Part shown: positions 11,141 through 20,811 of the stretch, in pieces
Numbering within the stretch: position 1 is the stretch's first letter
Layout: every line of letters starts with the position of its first letter
Source of the DNA: Primula veris
Lineage: Eukaryota; Streptophyta; Magnoliopsida; Ericales; Primulaceae
Assembly: GCA_963682055.1 (NCBI GenBank)
Contig: OY821741.1
Location: 9,059,501 to 9,123,500, forward strand
DNA: 64,000 bases
Direction of reading: 5' to 3'
The notes under the pieces: generated by a model
What the model saw: only the letters and a program-made list of their open reading frames with translations
The model's database searches: none
Told to the model about the DNA's origin: nothing
Made by a program: the position numbers and the translations under genes

Positions 11141-12411
11141 TGTTATTAATTAAAGTTTACTTTCGAAATAATATTAAAGTTTACTGTTTGACTAATGTTG
11201 AACATAGTAATAAAATCAATGTTGATTACATTATAATTTCAAATCTGATTGGTAAACATAATAATCAATTACTATTTGAAATTAGTGTTACATAAAGATA
11301 AAATGCTAGAAACAGAGAGAGCAGAGTATTTACCATTGGGGATTACATTTGATATTTCAATTTCAATGCTGTGTTTTTTGGTCCATTTTTCAACTTATAT
11401 GACAAAAATACTTATTTACTTTTCCTTTTTCACATCAACAAGTAGAAACCTAATCTATTGTTAATAAATTTTAGTCTTCTTAACGACAGGGTTTATCATG
11501 CTATTGTACTAGGTTTACATACAATTAGATTGATCTTAGTAAAATGTGTTTTAGATGCATGCGGTTCCAAGTTAATGCCATGTTAAAAAAAGATTTCGGT
11601 TATAACTTTCTTTGCGATGGGCCAGGACGAGTGTGACATTTCAGCTTGGGACACATTTTAATTAACGGTTTTCTGGATGTTAAATACCATTGGATGAGTT
11701 ACTTTTTATTGGCACTGGAACCACATCACATTATGTTAGGGGAACATTTCGCAGTTTAATGAATCGTACACTTATTTGATGGGCAGGTTAATAGACTATT
11801 TATGATTAAAATCTTCGCGTCTTATCAACGGATATAATCCTTTTGGTATGAATAGTTTATCGGTTTGGGCGTGAATGTTCTTATTTGGACATCTTGTTTG
11901 GTCTACTGTATTTATATTCTTAATTGATTGACGTGGCTATTGGTAGGAATTAATTGAAACTTTAGCATGGGCTCATCAACTTATACCTTTGGCTAATTTG
12001 ATCCGATGGATAGATAAATCGGTCGCGCACTTAATCAACAACATTTAATCAACTTGAAACCACATGACTAACTTAAAGGACACGCTTTATGTACTTTGAA
12101 TATTTTTAAAAATCGTGTCTCTCTCTTTAATATCATTAATTCTTAAGTCCTGAAAATGAGAAATGACATTGGATTTTAGTATTAAAAAAAAAATACATTT
12201 TCTGCTTAGGTAGGTTACAACATTTATTGCTCATAAATTATATCTGGGGTTTTGAGTATTAATTCAAAAACTCTTCTTCTTTGTATTCATTGATAATTCA
12301 ACGTTCTGCTAACTCGTTTAGAGCAACTTGATCATAAGATGGATTCTCACATTATGAATCATATTGAGGGTGATCTTCTTGTATTGAGGCTAATTACTAA
12401 CAAAAATAAAA
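11141..12411. other. Intergenic, no gene seen
   Basis: AT-rich sequence with short chance ORFs only. No repeats or splice-consistent exons were recognised. Confidence 0.5.
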
Positions 12412-12735
12412 AAAACGTTCAAAAAAGCTGTGAATCCAAAAAAATCCGAAAAATGGTAAAAATTCTATAAAAAAAAATCAAGAAAAATCCAAAATTACAA
12501 AAAAATGAAAAAACCTTCAAAAAAGCCGAGTACCGAAAAAAAACCCGAAAATTGGTAAAAAATTAAAAAAAACCAAGAAAAATCCAAAATCACAAAAAAA
12601 GGAAAAAACGTTCAAAAAAGCCGGGAACCCAAAAAAACCCGAAAAATGGTAAAAAATTAAAAAAAGAAAACCAAGAAAAATCCAAAATAAAAAAAAATGA
12701 AAAAACGTTCGAAAAAGTCGGAAACCCGAAAAAAT
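12412..12735. repeat. About 95-bp A-rich tandem array, 3.5 units
   Basis: Units begin with acgttcaaaaaagccg, continue with cccgaaaaatggtaaaaa, and end with ccaagaaaaatccaaaa, at about 12415, 12508, 12605 and 12700. The strand is nearly T-free. The array runs directly into the 31-bp array that follows. The same unit vocabulary is present at 1895-2265. Confidence 0.7.
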
Positions 12736-12880
12736 TACTCTTAAAACGACTCATATTGTTTTTAAAATGACTTAAATCGACTCATAATGTTTTTAAAATG
12801 ACTTAAATCGATTCATATTGTTTTTAAAATGACTTAAAACGAGTCAGACTGTTTTTAAAATGACATAAATTGACCATATA
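12736..12880. repeat. 31-bp tandem array, copy 1
   Basis: About four units of a roughly 31-bp repeat, consensus gactcatactgtttttaaaa followed by tgacttaaatc. The same repeat forms a longer array in the same orientation at 14858-15151. Confidence 0.8.
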
Positions 12881-13052
12881 ATAACTTTAATTGTTTTCAT
12901 TCGACCATGCTCAAAACTTCAGATTACTAAAGATGAACAACTTTCAGAATGCAAACTAATTAGAAAACGTACCATATATGGAACTAATAATTAAAAAGAG
13001 GAATATTAACCGAGGCATTTGCTAATTAATCCAATATTAATCAAGTATGGAG

Positions 13053-13245
13053 TATTACAAAATAATGTTTGATTTATTAAGAGTTAAAAGCTGTCACAAG
13101 CCTGTCACTAATTTAAAAAGTTATCACAAATCTGTCACAAATTGACTAAACTGTCACAAAGCCGTCACAAAAACCGTCGCTAATAAGCTCGTAACAAAAA
13201 ATATCATCACTAATCCCGTCGCTATTTGGTTATTTTTTTGTAGTG
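13053..13245 (+). mobile_element. 193-bp CACTA-type MITE, copy 1
   Basis: It starts tattacaaaataatg and ends ttttttgtagtg, the CACTA-type right terminus. The body consists of tgtcacaa / ccgtcgct / cgtcacaaa subterminal motifs. Copies at 54060-54252 and 54610-54803 are almost colinear with it. The left terminus is mutated (tattacaa for cactacaa), and no clean 3-bp duplication remains. It has no coding capacity. Confidence 0.75.
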
Positions 13246-13266
13246 ATCGAACCCCATGGGTACGGG

Positions 13267-13599
13267 TAGGGATGGCAATTGGGCCGGGTTTCTCTAAAAC
13301 TCGATCCGACTCGCACATCAATCCGCACATAACCCGACCCGGCCCGTTTATACCCGACCCGACCCATTTGACGCGGAATTTTTTTGATTAGCCAAATAAG
13401 GTCAACCCATTATTAAGCATCTTACAATAACCACTTAAATATATTAGAAAAGCCTAAAAATCTTATTTTTTCCAAATTTTTCATATTTACCTGGTAAAAA
13501 TTTATAATAATCTAAATTATTCTTTACAACAATACTCAAAAAAATAAAAGAAAAAAAACTGACAAAAAAAGGAAAATAGAAAGCTAAAATAAAATAAGG

Positions 13600-13634
<35 letters not shown>

Positions 13635-14011
13635 TAGAGAGAGAAAAAAAGGTAGTACACAAGAGAAATGTCTAATTAATTTGGTGAATGAGTCTCATTT
13701 AATATTTTATCTTGATAATTAGCTTTCTCTTATCTTTTCACCATTAGGCACATGTTTTGTACAGTTTATCTATGATGTATCTATGTATGTATCTGTGTAT
13801 GTTAGAGAGAGAGAGAATATGTCATGTGTGTGTTGGATTGTGTTTTATTATTCACTATATTTCTAACTTGCACAAAAATTACACAAAACTTGCACAAAAG
13901 TTGCACAAAAGTGCAAAGTAATCCAATCAAACCCGACCCAAATAAACCTGCACTTTTATCCAACCCGCACGGAGTCGGGTCGGGCTAAAACCCGGAGTTC
14001 TGCCATCCCTA
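13267..14011. mobile_element. 745-bp hAT-type non-autonomous element
   Basis: The termini are tagggatggcaa at 13267 and tgccatcccta ending at 14011, a matched inverted pair typical of hAT elements. The flanks GGTACGGG (13259-13266) and GATACGGG (14012-14019) form an 8-bp target duplication with one mismatch. Just inside both ends are runs of cgacccgacc / gggtcggg. The middle holds a (TA)n(GA)n microsatellite at about 13600-13640. There is no transposase. It lies inside an unidentified coding relic whose frame can be followed across the target site. Confidence 0.85.
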
Positions 14012-14300
14012 GATACGGGCAAAGCAATCCCGACGACTGTCTTCTCATGAATCGGCTCGAAATAAAGCGTAAGCCCAGCAGAGAACACATTCTTTATCTT
14101 CTAATTCTTATCCTTTTCAAAACTCATCAAAAAAGTATCTTTTATAGCGATCCCAACAGACCCTTTCACCTGATCATCCAAAAACTTTTTAACATCTTGT
14201 TCCCCAAGATTACGTACCCAAAAAGATATGTTTGGCAAGAACAAGCTATAGCCATTTTCAGGTTGACTAAAGTTGTCCAAGTCCTGATCCCCAAGAAAAA
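14012..14300 (-). pseudogene. Unidentified coding relic interrupted by the hAT element
   Basis: On the minus strand from about 14295 the sequence reads NGYSLFLPNISFWVRNLGEQ, then DVKKFLDDQVKGSVGIAIKD, then an in-frame TAG (14101-14103), then NVFSAGLTLYFEPIHEKTVV and GIALPV. Once the hAT element and one target copy are removed, it continues PMGFD at 13246-13266, up to the border of the CACTA MITE. The composition and absence of other stops over about 90 codons indicate a former exon. I do not recognise the family. The stop and the two insertions make it non-functional. Confidence 0.45.
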
Positions 14301-14557
14301 CATGATTCTAGTTGGTGTAGTATACTCCCACAGTGAAATGGTCATAAAATAAAAAGGATTTAGGATTTGGGTTAGAGAGGGAGAGAGTGAGGTTTCACGA
14401 GACGGATTTGGTGTTGGAGAGGGTTGTAGCGGTGAGAGATTGAAGGGTTATTACCGGAGAAAGTGGGCCGAGTCGCTGCAGATGTGGGTGGTGAAAGATG
14501 ATCATGTAAAAAACGCCTATCGTGATCCCTACCAACGTAAGAATGGCCAAGAAGAAT

Positions 14558-14857
14558 CACTACAAGAAATTATTGATATAGCAACAAAAAAAAAAAAAGG
14601 AGGAGGCAAATTCTGTTGCTAATTAGCAACAAAAACAAGCAAAATAGCAATATAAATTATGGAAAATATTTAGCAACAAAATTACCAGCTATTTACCAAC
14701 TTAAAATTAACAACACAATAATTTGTTGCTAAGAAAGTTGCCAAAATTTTAAGATAAAATCAGCAACATAAATACCATCAATTTAGCAACCCGATTTCCC
14801 CATAAAGTTAGCAACATAAAAACATGTTGCTAAATCATACATTTGTGTTTAATTGCT
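14558..14857 (+). mobile_element. CACTA element left end with TTAGCAAC subterminal repeats
   Basis: CACTACAAGAAA at 14558 is a CACTA terminus. It is followed within 300 bp by about ten ttagcaac / gttgctaa motifs in both orientations. The same terminus and tagcaac motif occur in the 75-bp MITE at 32880. No matching right end (cttgtagtg) was found downstream in this region, so the element is truncated or continues into the 31-bp array. Confidence 0.65.
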
Positions 14858-15151
14858 CTTAAAACGACTCATACTGTTTTTAAAATGACTTAAATCGACT
14901 CATACTGTTTTTAAAATGACTTAAAACGGCTCAGACTGTTTTTAAATTGACATAAATCGACTCAGACTATTTTTAAAACGACTTAAAACGACTCAGACAG
15001 TTTTTAAAACAACTTAAATTGACTCATACTGTTTTTAAAATGACTTAAATCGACTCATATTTTAAAATGACTTAAAATGACTCAGACTGTTTTTACAATG
15101 ACTTAAATCGACTCATACTGTTTTTAAAATGACTTAAATCGACTCATATTG
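14858..15151. repeat. 31-bp tandem array, copy 2 (about nine units)
   Basis: Consensus gactcatactgtttttaaaa plus tgacttaaatc, with units differing at a few positions and one shortened unit near 15060. It abuts the CACTA end at 14558-14857, which suggests that the array is an internal part of that transposon family. Confidence 0.85.
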
Positions 15152-15345
15152 GTTAGAAATGGACCAATCCTTAATTAGTTTCAGTTTCATGAACTAATAT
15201 TTAATTAAATTATAAATAAGGTAGCAATCCAAAATTTACCCCCTGATACGCCATTGATTAAGAAACATAATTAGCTCAATTTGGATAATAGACAAATGAA
15301 ATATGATAAATATGTATATGGGTTTATGCTTAAATAGTTAAATGA

Positions 15346-15441
15346 AACTTGCACAAAAACCCAACCTACCCTATCCGACCCGACCCGAATAATTCTGCAC
15401 TTTTATCCCGGTCGGGTTAGATTCCTTATTTTGCCATCCGT
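15346..15441. mobile_element. Truncated relative of the 745-bp hAT element
   Basis: Holds cttgcacaaaaacccaac, cgacccgacccgaataa, ctgcacttttatcc, cggtcgggtta and ttgccatccgta. These are colinear with the last 100 bp of the element at 13267-14011. The other end is missing. Confidence 0.6.
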
Positions 15442-16009
15442 ACTTATATCAATTCTCTTCTTTTTTTATATGATGCTTGGTCAGATTTATTGATTAATTA
15501 GTTTTTTATTCGATATATTAATTAAATTGAACTGTAGTTATTATATAATATGTTTGCCAAATATAAATTCGTTCAGTAATTTAATCTAGTAAGTGTGTAT
15601 ATATATATATGTTAATTTTATTATATGGATGATTTAAACATACAACGAATTATTATTATTATTAAATTTGGAATAAAGTAAATAGATTACTGTTAAAAAA
15701 ATTTAGTAGAATTGACATTAAATTAATTAGTTATAGTTATTTAGTGGAATATGGAGTCTAAATTAATGGGATAAGAATAAATTTTGATGGGTTCCAGTTT
15801 GAATATGATTAGGATAACACCAACCTTAGCCTCTATTTAAACAATGTTTGATGGCAGAATTAAATCATTCTCTCATTCCATGCATACGTTCTACTGAAAG
15901 AAAGACCACCCTCCTCAATAAAAACGTTTGGGAGTAACACGGTATTGTAATCTTCTAACCTATATTGTAAAACTGAATAGATTAATTTTAATAGTATTGT
16001 AACACTATT
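15442..16009 (+). promoter_or_regulatory. Upstream region of the SINA-like gene
   Basis: AT-rich non-coding sequence. A TATA-like ctctatttaaac lies at 15831-15842, about 170 bp before the ATG at 16010, consistent with a short leader. A (TA)n run is at about 15596-15610. Confidence 0.35.
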
Positions 16010-16873
16010 ATGGCCATGTTTCTCCGTTGCTTTAACACAAAATATGTTATTGCTAATCCCGAGACTGCTAACCCCGAGACTGCTAACCCCGAGACGGGTT
16101 CAGACTTTTCCATGACAGATTTACTTGAATGTCCGGTTTGCATGGAAATTATGAAACCTCCTATTGATCAGTGCTCCAATGGTCACGCTATATGCTTCAC
16201 TTGCAAGGCTAAAGTAAAGAATATTTGCCCAGAATGCCGACAAGAACTTGGGAACATAAGGTGCTTAGCCTTGGAAAAAGTGGCACGAAAGATATATCCT
16301 CCATGCAAATTCCATATATTTGGTTGTCCAGATCTAATTTCTCAAGATAATGCACTCGAGCATGAGAAGATCTGTAGCTTTCGCCCATTTAATTGCCCTT
16401 TCGAGATTTCTGCTTGTAAGGTCACCGGAGATATTAAAAACCTTGTTGCACATCTCAAGGAAGACCACGCTGATTATTATATCGATGTGGCTGATGGGTC
16501 TACTTTCAATATACCCTATAAGATCTTAGATATCAATCCGGCTAAATGGAATTCAGCACTTTGTTACTGTTTTGGCCACCACTTCTACTTGCATTTTGAA
16601 TCTTTCACCATAGCACAGGCATCTGTCTATATGGCCTTCTTGCGTTTTATGGGGTCTGAAAAGGAGGCTGATAAATTCAGATACTGTTTTGAAGTTGGTG
16701 GGAATGGTCGGAAGATGACGTGGGAAGGAGTTCCGAGGAGCATCAGAGCTGATGGTAAGACTGTTCGCGACAGTCAAGACGGACTTATCATACATAAAAA
16801 CATAGCGCTCTACTTCTCTAACGAAGGACAAGAGCAAATGCTACAGGTAGCTTCGCGAATATGGAGAGTTTAG
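16010..16873 (+). CDS. SINA/SIAH-type RING E3 ubiquitin ligase, 287 aa
   Basis: An uninterrupted 288-codon frame encodes a seven-in-absentia family E3 ligase, which would transfer ubiquitin from an E2 to a substrate bound by its C-terminal domain. The C3HC4 RING ligands are C41, C44, C55, H59, C62, C65, C73 and C76. The SIAH zinc finger follows with C99, C106, H118, C122, C129, C136, H148 and H153, all present and correctly spaced. The C-terminal TRAF-like substrate-binding part runs from about 160 to 287 and is somewhat diverged. The N-terminus has three tandem NPETA units (15-bp DNA repeats at about 16055-16099), an oddity that suggests slippage. Length is normal for SINA-like proteins. It is encoded in a single exon, with no frame damage, so I take it as functional. 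The ATG at 16010 is preceded by no longer in-frame extension that I can support. Confidence 0.9.
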   Translation: MAMFLRCFNTKYVIANPETANPETANPETGSDFSMTDLLECPVCMEIMKPPIDQCSNGHAICFTCKAKVKNICPECRQELGNIRCLALEKVARKIYPPCKFHIFGCPDLISQDNALEHEKICSFRPFNCPFEISACKVTGDIKNLVAHLKEDHADYYIDVADGSTFNIPYKILDINPAKWNSALCYCFGHHFYLHFESFTIAQASVYMAFLRFMGSEKEADKFRYCFEVGGNGRKMTWEGVPRSIRADGKTVRDSQDGLIIHKNIALYFSNEGQEQMLQVASRIWRV

Positions 16874-18010
16874 GTTACATAAGTAGTTGTTTTACTTGCA
16901 TACCATGTTCGGATAAAGATTGAGGGTTTAGGAAACATATTTAGTTTTTTGTTGCTGTCTTTTAAGGGAACTTAGATCCATTATGCTCAATTGATGGTTT
17001 TAAGTCTCAATTCATAAATCTGCTAGCTGCTTGAAACCATCAATTGTCAATTCTTGAATATGATGAGAACTTAAGATTAATTGCTTAAAGTTTTTTTATC
17101 CAATTGAAATAAGTTATTTTGTCCTACATTGGCTGCTGATGCTCCGCGTAAGAAACTAGCATAAACTATTAAGAGGTGTTTCCTCATTATTTGTGTTTAC
17201 TTTTACTATGTACAAATTTCAATTTGTTCATGACTCCATGGTGCATGTCTGGTCCAAATACAAGCACTAAAATATAGGAAGTTGTTAAATCTAACAAATA
17301 TTAATACTAACTGATGTTTCTCTCGACTCTCGTTAGTCGTTACTTCTGCTTAAAGTTACAGATAACTTAAAGAGTTGTTTGCGCTAACCTGATTCACCTT
17401 CTCAATATAGGCAAATTACTCTACCATCTTTCTTGTTTAAAACACTTTGCTAATTTCAGTATTAGGTAGGCCATATTAAATAGGAAGACCATATCCATCG
17501 ATTTGCAACTTAGACATGTGCCTAATTTCTCTTACAAATAATCGTTTATGCTGTTTGGTCATGCTGCAAAAAGATGGTACATTATGATGTTTGTCTGATC
17601 AAATGGTGCTTATGTTACATGGGATTTGGTTGCGATGCCATTCGAATTCCCCTTTATATCAGAAGATTATGCGTCGTTCAGGCTTAGAACTTACGGTGTA
17701 TACATATACAGGAATGAAATTGACCTTATCAAAAATTATGTGCAGTACTAGTTTCATCTATTTGGAAATTGACCTTGTCAAACAGCTTCCTGGTAGATGT
17801 TGGTAGTCGGAAGGTCGAAAAGCTTCTTTCATGGTTTGTCATGCAGTCAATTCATTGAGCAGAAACAGAGAGGTTAAGAAATTTTTTGTTATATTCTTAA
17901 TCCCAAATGATTTGTATCTTGGCCTCTCTGTTAAAGCTCATTGAATCGATACTTTCTTACGCCAAAACAATGCTCATGCAATTTATATAGCCAAAATTTG
18001 GGCAAAATTT
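16874..18010. other. Downstream of SINA-like gene, no gene supported
   Basis: Probably includes the 3' UTR of the E3 ligase gene for the first few hundred bases. Short ORFs such as 17591-17806 have no recognisable content. Confidence 0.4.
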
Positions 18011-19381
18011 TGTTGGAAAAAAACCTTTGGTTTTATTTGTTTTGAATGCAATTAATGTTGGTTTCCGTGTACGAAATAACAATTAAACAATAATTAAGGA
18101 CTAAAAAGAAATAATTAAAACCAGTGTAATCTTTATTAATTCAGAATTAAAACTGAAATTACAAATTACAACATGTATGGAATGAATAGAAATTAAATCA
18201 AACGTTATTCAGATTATTATCAATTAATAATCTGATATACTGAATTGGAATAAATAGAAACTGTCGGACTAGAAAGTATAAACTTAACAACCGGACTGTT
18301 CTGATTGAAATTGAAAATACATGACTGAAATGAAACTATTCTAATTACAGAATTGAAATTACAGAATAGAAACAGTAATTTAAAGAAATTACATAAAATT
18401 AAAGACAGAATATAAATATTACAGCTAAATACAGCAAATTAAAATACTGAAATAAAATTGTTGAATTGAAATTGCTGAAATATAAATGAAATGAAATGAC
18501 AGAATAAAATAGACGAGACGACTGTTTAACAGTCTGCCCTTAACCGATATTCGTCCAACCACATTAATGTTTCTGGTTGCGTTGACGCTTCGATCCCAAG
18601 ATACAACGTCTCGGATGGCTCGCCGGAAACTGGCGACGAGTCAAGATCGAGCTGTTGGTGGTTGGTTCTCTCTCTTTCTAAAATGCTATGGAAAAATTAT
18701 GCAGTATTTTCATAATGTAAAAAGTGTATTTAGAGAGTGGGAGAGAGTAGCCTACTTAAAGGCTGAGCTGAAATCTCAGCCATTATGGTCACTTAATTCA
18801 GTATTCGAAACTGCTGAATTAATGATGCAATTATTCTCATTTAATTGCATAAGTTACAAGCTTACTGGAATTTTTGGGACTGTTTTGTTATTATCCAAAA
18901 CTCTCTCAGAATTTCTTGGGAACTAGAACCGGAACCGCAACAAGTCCCAAGTCCGCGCCCGCGTCCACAACCCGTGCCCGAGACCGAGCGAGCGCGTGTG
19001 GTGCACTTGCCTACACACACCTATGAGGCTAAACATTATTATCACTCTCTAGTGGTGAATATGTATATAAACTATTCAAAATAGTTTTTCCTCTTTGATG
19101 TGGGATAAACATTTGGGTGGTTTTCCCATCCCTTTATTTTTCCCACTTCCTATTCCCAAAGTCCAGATTTCGTCTCTTCATGGTCCAAGTTCGGAGCCAA
19201 TTTCCATTCACAGCCATTCACCGAATAGGTCATGCGATATACCGTTTCGAAGTTTGTCACACAATCTACTCAAACCATTTGAATATGGAGTCTAAACTTT
19301 AGATTCTTCGCATGTAATTTGATCAAAATTTTGGACTCGTGACCAATTCGAAAAACACCATGAAACATGATTTTTCCAACA
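18011..19381. mobile_element. Possible solo LTR, 1371 bp
   Basis: The borders are tgttggaaaaa at 18011 and tttttccaaca ending at 19381, a TG...CA pair with an 11-bp inverted terminus as in many plant Copia LTRs. Inside near the right end are a TATA-like tgtatataaac (19062) and gatgtgggat (19098), a motif often seen in such LTRs. No primer site or second LTR is adjacent. The 5-bp flanks (aattt and attaa) do not match, so the call is provisional. Confidence 0.45.
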
Positions 19382-19494
19382 ATTAACTTGTAAGAGTTTC
19401 AAAAGATTTATATCCCCATATTGATAGCTTTCATGAGTTATAAAAGTTTGTATAAATATGATGGTCTTTCATCATTTTTGTAATCTTTTTATGA

Positions 19495-19690
19495 CAAAGA
19501 AAAATACATATCATATACACATGCACACATTAACATATGCATACATAGAGAGAGTACCACACCACCGAAGGCTCGATCGTGCCTCGGTGTCGTTTTCGTC
19601 GAGTCACATGTGATATACGTTGTACCTTGAAAACGAAGTACCCTATTTAACCAGAAGCAGAGGTGGTGGGACAAATATCATTTAAGAAAA
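19495..19690 (-). repeat. LTR-related fragment, opposite orientation
   Basis: On the minus strand, cgatcgagccttcggtgg followed by tactctctc resembles agatcgagctgttggtgg then ttctctctc at about 18643-18680 in the putative solo LTR. It is probably an inverted, truncated relative of the same LTR family. Confidence 0.3.
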
Positions 19691-19782
19691 ACTGCTTGCA
19701 GTTATCTCGTCTCGGATTTTAGTTCATTTCGGTATCATTTAAATTCTTTTATGTTAAATCTTATATTTGATATTTATATTAT

Positions 19783-20811
19783 GGATAAATTAACAAAATA
19801 TACTACTTTTGAAACTAAATTACCAAAAACATACCCTTACAACTTTAACTATTAAAAACATACCAAACAAATTTAATGTTGTTTATTCTCTTCTTTTTCT
19901 ATCTCTCATTTACTCTCTCTCTCCTCCCTTATTATCTCTCTTCTCCATTCTTCTCTCTCTCACCAATTTTTTTCTACATCTCTCTCTGATCTTAGTCTCT
20001 CTCTCCTCCATTATTGTTTGTATCTTTCTTTTATATCACACTCTATTTCTCTCCCCTCCTCCACCACGAAAACCCGCCACTAACTACCGAACAACATCTA
20101 AATTATATAAACAATCATATACATATATATACATATGTAATATACAAATATTACACTGGTTGATACCCCGTACTATATGAAAAATATATGAAATTGGTGA
20201 AATTGTTTTCTATCCCGTAATATATGAAAAATATATGAAATTGGTGAGATTGTTTTCTATTTATTGAGGTTTGACACTATTGTAAAACTTGTGGGTTTCA
20301 ATTTGAATGAGGAGAATCCATATGTATAGTATTGAGAGAAATTCATATGTAGGGTATGAAATTTTAGAATTAGGGTATGAAGTTTTGAAATTAGGGTATG
20401 AAGTTTTAAAATTAGGGTATGAAGTTTTGAAATTAGGGTATGAAGTTTTAAAATTAGGGTATGAACTCTTTTTTAGATATTTGATTGTGATTCAGAACAT
20501 TTAGGATATGACATTTTAAAATTAGGGTATGACATTTTATAATTAGCATATGAATATTTTGTGAGTTTTTAGTCATTTTGAGAGAGAGATGGGTGATTAG
20601 CATGTGTTAAAAAGAGCTACAATTATTGTGTGTTAGAGAGAGAGGTACGATTAGAGAGAGGGAGTTGTGGTTAGAGAGAGAGGTTAGATTATGGTTTGAT
20701 TAGAATTAGAGAAATAATAAGTATATATAGATATGTTTTTTGTAATTTAAGTTTTGGTGGTATGTTTTTGGTAATATAATAGAGCTAGAGAATATTTTTG
20801 TTAATTGCCCC
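19783..20811. mobile_element. Mutator-like non-autonomous element, about 1.03 kb
   Basis: The left end reads ggataaattaacaaaatata and, some bases on, ttaccaaaaacatacc. The right end, reverse-complemented, reads ggggcaattaacaaaaatat and ttaccaaaaacatacc, a long degenerate inverted repeat. The flanks TTATATTAT (19774-19782) and ATATATTAT (20812-20820) form a 9-bp target duplication with one mismatch, the size expected for Mutator elements. The interior has a CT-rich tract (19890-20060) and a 21-bp minisatellite. There is no transposase. Confidence 0.7.
20351..20476 (+). repeat. 21-bp minisatellite, six units
   Basis: Unit agggtatgaagttttgaaatt (spacing exactly 21 at 20351, 20372, 20393, 20414, 20435 and 20456), with degenerate units to about 20550. 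Because 21 is a multiple of three, the array keeps an ORF reading LGYEVLK repeated. It lies inside the Mutator-like element, and I do not take it as a gene. Confidence 0.95.

Noticed and set aside
13444..13662. ORF over the (TA)n(GA)n tract
   Set aside because: It is created by microsatellite sequence inside the hAT element.
18567..18926. 119-codon ORF
   Set aside because: It lies inside the putative solo LTR and shows no domain or splice context.
19809..20504. Ser/Leu-rich and LGYEVLK-repeat ORFs
   Set aside because: They come from a CT-rich tract and a 21-bp minisatellite within a non-autonomous Mutator-like element.
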